10,017 bases of DNA, taken from assembly GCA_964519015.1 (NCBI GenBank), contig CAZFHZ010000115.1:1-10017 (forward strand), in the 5' to 3' direction. This document shows positions 5,956 through 10,017 of the stretch, piece by piece. The DNA comes from CAZFHZ01 sp964519015 (GTDB lineage Bacteria; Blakebacterota; Blakebacteria; Blakebacterales; CAYUVJ01). The notes under the pieces were generated by a model. It had not been told where the DNA came from. It searched no databases and worked only from the letters and a program-made list of their open reading frames with translations. Position numbers and translations under genes: made by a program. Every line of letters starts with the position of its first letter. Within the stretch, counting starts at the first letter, position 1.

Positions 5956-6426
5956 ATGAACCGACCTCGCCACCTCACCTGTCGAACCGGACGCCTGGCC
6001 GCCCTGCTCCCCCTGCTGCTGGTGCTGCTCGCGGCCACTTCCTGCTCGAACCTCCTGGGGAGCACCCCGGAGCGCCTCTACCTCTATCGGGCGGTCTCGG
6101 ACGAAGAGGTCCCCATACTGTTCGGACGCTTCATCCTCGCGGTCGCCACCAATGACGAGATCACCGGGGAGTGGCAGATCGACTGGATCGACGGGATCTC
6201 ACAAGAAGGGAACGTGGGGCCGCAGATCGGTCGGGGCTCGCTGCGCGGCACGCTCCTGGAGGGTTTCTTCCATCTCAACCTGAATCCGGAGTTGACCGAC
6301 AACAACGTGGTCCTGGTCGGTCATTGGGGGGATGGAGACCTGTCCGGTGAATGGGGAGTCGTCGGGATCGGCGGGATCGTCGTCCGGGGTGGCTTCACCC
6401 TCGAACGGATCCGGACCCCTCACTAG
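5956..6426 (+). CDS. Small lipoprotein of unknown function
   Basis: I do not recognise the family. The chosen ATG (5956) has GAGGAA 4 nt upstream and starts a classical signal peptide: basic n-region (R4 to R13), hydrophobic LLPLLLVLLAA, then lipobox ATSC with the lipidated cysteine at C30. An in-frame GTG at 5857 would add 33 residues ahead of the signal and is unlikely. The mature part (about 126 residues) is rich in predicted beta strand and glycine, with two similar turns, GEWQIDW and GEWGVVG, and a run of alternating G and hydrophobic residues (GRGSLRGTLLEGFFHLNL). This would suit a small beta-barrel or beta-sandwich, but that is inference. It is divergent from lexA across a 208-bp gap that contains the LexA box. 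Confidence 0.8.
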   Translation: MNRPRHLTCRTGRLAALLPLLLVLLAATSCSNLLGSTPERLYLYRAVSDEEVPILFGRFILAVATNDEITGEWQIDWIDGISQEGNVGPQIGRGSLRGTLLEGFFHLNLNPELTDNNVVLVGHWGDGDLSGEWGVVGIGGIVVRGGFTLERIRTPH

Positions 6427-6457
6427 ACTACCGGAGTAATCCGTCGACTGCGGTTCC

Positions 6458-6476
6458 CGCCGGCATTCAGCTGGCG
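6458..6476 (+). terminator. Weak hairpin after the lipoprotein gene
   Basis: CGCCGGC (6458-6464) and GCTGGCG (6470-6476) pair with one G-U wobble around ATTCA, 31 bp after the stop codon and before the convergent deacylase end. No T-run follows, so it would be an imperfect intrinsic terminator at best. Confidence 0.3.
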
Positions 6477-6492
6477 GCATTGGCTTTCCGAG

Positions 6493-8112
6493 TCACTCCT
6501 CCCTCTTCCGCAGCACCCGTCCGGCCCGGACATCCGTGAAGACACCGGCGTCGATGGTGATCCGCCCGTTGACGATGACGACGTCCATCCCCTCGGCGTA
6601 GGCGTGGGGCTGCTCGTAGGTGGCCGTATCCCGTACCCGGCCCGGGTCGAAGACGAGCAGGTCGGCGAAGCAGCCCGGGCGCACCTCCCCCCGTTCGGCG
6701 ATGCCCATGACGGTCGCCGACAGGCCGGTCATCGAATGAACCGCCTGCTCCAGGGTCAACACCCCCTGCTCCAGCACGTACTTGCGGATCTTGCGCGGGA
6801 AAGCCCCGTAGGCGCGCGGGTGGGGAAGCCCGCCGCCGAAGCGGGGGAGTTCCCCGTCCGAGGAGGTCATCGTCCAGGGCTGGACCATGAAGGTGCGGAT
6901 GTCCCCCTCGTCCATGTTGAAGGAGATGATGGCCGGGCTCTCCACGCGCAGGATCGCGAGCGCGGACGTCACCGGGTCAGTCCCCTGCCCGTCCGCCGTC
7001 TCGGCCAGCGTCCGGCCGGTGGTGCGCAACACGATCCGGTCCGCACCACCCCGGCGGGCCAGGTTGGCTGCCATCTCCTCCCGGAGCCGGCCGCTCAGGG
7101 CCGGGTCGTCGAAGCGGGTCAGCAGGGCCGCTCGCCCCCCCGCCTCGGCCCAGCGGGGGAGCAGAGCCGCAGCCAAGCTGGTGCTGGAGGCCTCGTAGGG
7201 GTACTGGTCGGCCCAGACCGGGATGCCCTCGGCGCGGGCGGCTTCGAAGAGGGCCACCACCTCCGCCGACTGACCCCAGACCCCCGGCCCGAGCGCCTTG
7301 ATGTGGGTGACGATCCCCCTCACCCCGGTGCGCCGGGAGACCTCGATGAGTTCTTCCACCGCCGCCAGCAGACCGATCGAGTAGTCCGATTCGTCCCGGA
7401 TGTGGCTCTGGTGGACGCCGTCGTATTCCGCCGCCACCTCGTTCACCGCCGCCAGCTCGTCGGTGTCGGCGAAGGCCCCAGGGACGTAGTAGGGACCGCT
7501 CGAGAGGCCGAAGGCCCCCGCCTCCATCCCCCGCCGGACCAGCCCCCGCATCCGCTCCAATTCCTGCGGAGTCGCCGGCCGGTCCTCCTCACCGATCACG
7601 GCCGAGCGGATCGACCCGTGACCGATGAGCGGGGCGGCGTTGACCCCGATGCCATGCGCTTCCAGGGTGGCCCGCTGCCGGTCCAGGTCGAGCGGTCCCC
7701 CCCCGTCCGGGTTGATCACCACCGTGGTGAGTCCCTGGACCAGCAGGGCCCGCGCGTCCGCCCGGTCGGCCAGCGCCAGCCCCTCGCCGGCATGGGTATG
7801 CACGTCGATGAACCCCGGGGTCACGTACCGGCCGGCGGCGTCGATGACCCGCGCGGCCCGAGCCCCCCGCAGGTCCCCCACGGCCGCGATCCGGTCCCCC
7901 CGGACGGCGACATCGGCCCGGTACCAGGGGGTCCCGGTCCCATCCAGCAGGCGGCCGTTCCGGATGAGGAGATCGTATTCGGGAACCTGCGGCGGGTGAG
8001 AACCGACCGGGGTGAGGAACAGTAGGGGCAGCAGGGCGAGCGCCGGTAGAAGAGACGGCATCAAGGAACGGAACCGCTCGCGCGTTCGGGCTGGGTCCAC
8101 AGACTGGGGCAC
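6493..8112 (-). CDS. Exported N-acyl-D-amino-acid deacylase-type amidohydrolase
   Basis: This 539-residue protein is near the usual length of D-aminoacylases (about 480-500) plus a leader. The start is GTG (8110-8112), with GGAGGA 7 nt upstream. Residues 19-37 form a hydrophobic segment, either a signal peptide or an anchor; an internal ATG at codon 18 would give a more compact signal. The amidohydrolase barrel has HTH (H105, H107) in FIDVHTHAG, H237 in SHIRDE, H270 in VTHIKALG and D419 in MTSSDG, which match the metal and catalytic positions of D-aminoacylase. The bridging cysteine of the characterised enzymes (GNCG) seems replaced by NPDGGG, with D136 at that point. The C-terminal RPGCFADLLVFDP and VIVNGRITI close the small beta domain. 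The likely job is hydrolysis of N-acyl-D-amino acids or similar amides outside the cytoplasm. The exact substrate is uncertain. A -10-like CATAAC sits at 8136-8131. Confidence 0.88.
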   Translation of the reverse strand: MPQSVDPARTRERFRSLMPSLLPALALLPLLFLTPVGSHPPQVPEYDLLIRNGRLLDGTGTPWYRADVAVRGDRIAAVGDLRGARAARVIDAAGRYVTPGFIDVHTHAGEGLALADRADARALLVQGLTTVVINPDGGGPLDLDRQRATLEAHGIGVNAAPLIGHGSIRSAVIGEEDRPATPQELERMRGLVRRGMEAGAFGLSSGPYYVPGAFADTDELAAVNEVAAEYDGVHQSHIRDESDYSIGLLAAVEELIEVSRRTGVRGIVTHIKALGPGVWGQSAEVVALFEAARAEGIPVWADQYPYEASSTSLAAALLPRWAEAGGRAALLTRFDDPALSGRLREEMAANLARRGGADRIVLRTTGRTLAETADGQGTDPVTSALAILRVESPAIISFNMDEGDIRTFMVQPWTMTSSDGELPRFGGGLPHPRAYGAFPRKIRKYVLEQGVLTLEQAVHSMTGLSATVMGIAERGEVRPGCFADLLVFDPGRVRDTATYEQPHAYAEGMDVVIVNGRITIDAGVFTDVRAGRVLRKREE

Positions 8113-8356
8113 CGACCGTCCTCCGGATCTGTTATGCTTGAAGCGAAGCGGTCCTGTTCCGGCTCGACCAGGACGAAGCCGGACGCACCGTCAGTCTACT
8201 CAGACCCGGACCGACCGTCGACCCGTCACCGTGGCCGTGCCGGGCCCGGTCCTGAACCGGTGGCTCACCCCGCCGGATACAGCGATCCCGTTCGGGGCGC
8301 TCTTGACGCCCTGAGCAGTGGAGGAATGGAATGCCCCCAATACCGATCGCGGACCT

Positions 8357-9568
8357 GTGAGCTTCGTGATCATCAAATCCCCCGTTCTCCCTCTCTCGTC
8401 GCGATCCCGCCTCCGGCGGAACCTGTCTGGTGTCGCGGTGTGTGCCGTCGTAGCCTGCGTCGGGGGGGGGGATCCCTGCCCGGCTGCCGCAGCACTACGT
8501 CGCTCGACTCGTCGGCCATGCCGGAGGAAGCCGGCCGGCCGCCACGGCGCCCGGCGAAGCGCCCCGGCAGCAGCCCTTCTCCACCGTGACCGTTGGGGTT
8601 CTCGATCTGGATCCGATCAACTTCGACGCCGCCTCGGCGCGGATCATCTCAGACCGCCTCCGCCTATACGTGGCCAACCAGCCGGTTTTCGCGCTCGTCG
8701 AGCGCAACAAAATGGCCGACCTGATGGCGGAGTACGGATTCCAGCTCTCCGGAGCCTGCTCCAGCGACGACTGCGCCATCCAAATCGGGAAGGTGCTCAG
8801 CGCGCGCATGATGATCGCCGGGAGCGTAGCGCAGGTACTGGAGTCGGCCACGGCGGCGGTGGCCCGGGAACTCGCGTCCAAGCTCGTGCAGGAGACCGGC
8901 CTCAAGTCCCCATTCAGGCCGGAATACGGGCGGGTGAACGTTAGGTCCGACCCCCCGGCGCGACCATCCTGGTGGGAGGCCAGCGCGCGGGCACGACCCC
9001 GGCCGCACTCAGCCTCCGCGTGGGCGGCTATGAGATCGGGCTGGAGCACCCCGGATTCAAGCCGTACCGGGGGAATATCGAGGTCGACCAAGGGGGGGCC
9101 GTCGATCTGGAAGCGCGACTGGAGAGGGACGTCACCGGATTCGCCGAGGTCCGCTCCGAACCCCCCTCCGCATCGGTGTTCATCGACGGGGAATACGTCG
9201 GCGTCACTCCCCTGGCGCGCCTGGAGCTGCCGGTCGGTGCCCACCAGGTCGTCTTCCGGCTGTCCGGGTATCGGGCAGAGACCGAAGGGCTCGAGATCAC
9301 TGCGGGCCGGACTTCAATCCTGGCGGCCCGCCTGAGCGACACCGGCCGCGGTGTCCTGAGCGTCCTCTCGGAACCGAGGAACAGCACCGTCCGGATCGAC
9401 GATGCCGTCGTGGGCACCACACCCCTCCTGCTCCCGCTGCCCCAAGGCAGTTATCGCGTAAAGCTCAGCCGGGCCGGCTACGGTTCGGTCACCCGGACGG
9501 TCGAGGTGATGGGAGGCCGGCCCACCGAGGTGACCGTCCGGCTCCAGGTTCTGCCTCCACCCGGATAG
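8357..9568 (+). pseudogene. CsgG-like / triple-PEGA lipoprotein gene with two frameshifts
   Basis: Three frame segments make one protein. Segment 1 (GTG 8357 or GTG 8318 onward) encodes a signal with lipobox VVAC, cysteine codon near 8456. At a G10 run (8462-8471) the frame is lost; nine G would continue it into segment 2 (IPARLPQHYVARLVG...). Segment 2 holds a CsgG-like domain: TVGVLDLDP (about 8586), FALVERNKMADLMAEYGFQ, SSDDCAIQIGKVLSA, MMIAGSVAQ. At a C6 run (8951-8956) one base seems missing; adding one restores SDPPGATILVGG and leads into segment 3. Segments 2 and 3 then carry three PEGA repeats, beginning near 8935, 9140 and 9350, each with an xPPxAxVxxdGxxxGtTP-type core. The protein ends at TAG 9566-9568. 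PEGA/CsgG-like lipoproteins are envelope or periplasmic proteins of unclear role. The shifts may be sequencing indels, phase variation or decay. The CsgG-like domain also lacks the stretch that usually follows GSVxxV. Confidence 0.75.
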
Positions 9569-9621
9569 CGGCTTCCCGACGAACAGGCTCCCGGCCGGCC
9601 GCAGGCGTCACCGGGGAGGGC

Positions 9622-10017
9622 TCAGTCGCCCGGACCGCCACCGTACCCGCCGGCGGTGTTGCCGCCGTCCACGGCCACCGCCTGGCCGGTCAGGAAGGAG
9701 GAGTCCTCGGAAGCCAGGAAGAGCACCACCCGGGCCACCTCCTTAACCCTCCCGACCCGGCCCAGCGGGAGCGCCTCGCCGTAGCGGCGCAGGACCTCTT
9801 CACGGTTCTCCGGACCGTCGAAGTCCCCCCGTTCGGCCCAGCGCTCCACGTAGGTGTCCCCCGGGCAGACGGCGTTGACCCGGATGTTCTCGCGGGCATG
9901 GTCGAGGGCCATGGCCCGGGTCATCTGGACCACCGCCCCCTTGGCCGCGCAGTAGGCCACCGCGTCCCGTCCTCCGATGAGCCCCCAGTCGGAGGCGTTG
10001 TTCACGATCACCCCGCC
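9622..10017 (-). CDS. Short-chain dehydrogenase/reductase, C-terminal part (5' end beyond window)
   Basis: About 131 residues are visible, open to the window edge. The segment GVIVNNASDWG carries the catalytic serine (visible residue 9), followed by the YCAAK motif (Y22, K26). NIRVNAVCPGDTYVERWAE, the stretch after the active site, is typical of classical SDRs (usually VNxVxPGxxxT). PLGRVGRVKEVARVVLFLASEDSSFLTGQAVAVDGG is the standard C-terminal signature. The NAD(P)-binding N-terminal half (TGxxxGxG) is outside the window, so cofactor and substrate cannot be judged. The tail TAGGYGGGPGD after VDGG is a few residues longer and more glycine-rich than usual. The gene converges on the PEGA gene with a 53-bp gap that shows no clear terminator. 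Confidence 0.9.
   Translation of the reverse strand, partial: GGVIVNNASDWGLIGGRDAVAYCAAKGAVVQMTRAMALDHARENIRVNAVCPGDTYVERWAERGDFDGPENREEVLRRYGEALPLGRVGRVKEVARVVLFLASEDSSFLTGQAVAVDGGNTAGGYGGGPGD

Noticed and set aside
6604..8025. Plus-strand open frame of 473 codons opposite the deacylase
   Set aside because: It is a composition-driven shadow; the minus-strand frame has all the amidohydrolase motifs.
8158..8183. Inverted repeat TCCGGCT-N12-AGCCGGA in the deacylase-PEGA gap
   Set aside because: Seven-bp G/C arms with a 12-nt gap are expected by chance in DNA this rich in GC, and no promoter element is aligned with them. The rest of the 8113-8317 stretch shows nothing clear.
8318..8944. Plus-strand frame 8318-8944 as a complete protein
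   Set aside because: Only the signal-peptide part up to the G10 tract is meaningful; after that it reads arginine-rich out-of-frame sequence.
9569..9621. Possible terminator between the convergent PEGA and SDR genes
   Set aside because: GGCCGGCC is palindromic, but there is no stable stem-loop with a T-tract on either strand.
1..10017. CRISPR array, tRNA/rRNA gene, insertion sequence or prophage
   Set aside because: I saw no regularly spaced repeats, no tRNA-like cloverleaf, no transposase or integrase motifs and no terminal inverted repeats.

Overview
This is a GC-rich bacterial window with short intergenic spaces and G/C-biased third codon positions. Two lipobox-type signal sequences and a CsgG/PEGA-type lipoprotein suggest a diderm bacterium. 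I cannot name the phylum, and the gene mix would suit an environmental or uncultivated lineage.

Left half (1-5850), all on the minus strand. Reading 5' to 3' the order is lexA (5130-5747), a large soluble hybrid histidine kinase with three PAS domains (2604-4949), a GT4 glycosyltransferase (1408-2505) coupled by an ATGA overlap to a nucleotide-sugar epimerase (452-1411), and a UmuD/LexA-like S24-fold protein that runs off the left edge (1-310). The last protein keeps the fold signature but shows neither the catalytic serine motif nor any lysine. Its promoter and the lexA promoter share a 27-bp module (22/27 identical) whose -35/-10 spacer holds an 11-bp-period direct repeat (TTCGCC-like half-sites). 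lexA also has a perfect GGCGAAC-N4-GTTCGCC palindrome upstream. Between the S24-like promoter and its gene is a leader with a rho-independent terminator and a mutually exclusive antiterminator hairpin, followed by a second GTTC-N7-GTTC repeat. An almost identical 38-bp hairpin element follows both lexA and the kinase gene.

Right half (5850-10017). A small lipoprotein of unknown function (5956-6426, plus) converges on an exported N-acyl-D-amino-acid deacylase-type amidohydrolase (6493-8112, minus). Divergent from the latter is a CsgG-like/triple-PEGA lipoprotein gene (8357-9568, plus). It is broken by two compensating frameshifts, both at homopolymers (G10 and C6). The window ends with the C-terminal part of an SDR oxidoreductase (9622-10017, minus).

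How the parts fit: the clearest theme is SOS control, with lexA and a second S24-fold gene sharing a promoter design. The GT4-epimerase pair is a surface-polysaccharide module placed between them. The deacylase, lipoproteins and SDR are ordinary accessory genes with no evident functional link to the SOS genes. The best candidate for something new is the S24-like pseudo-peptidase with its attenuator-like, probably LexA-controlled leader.
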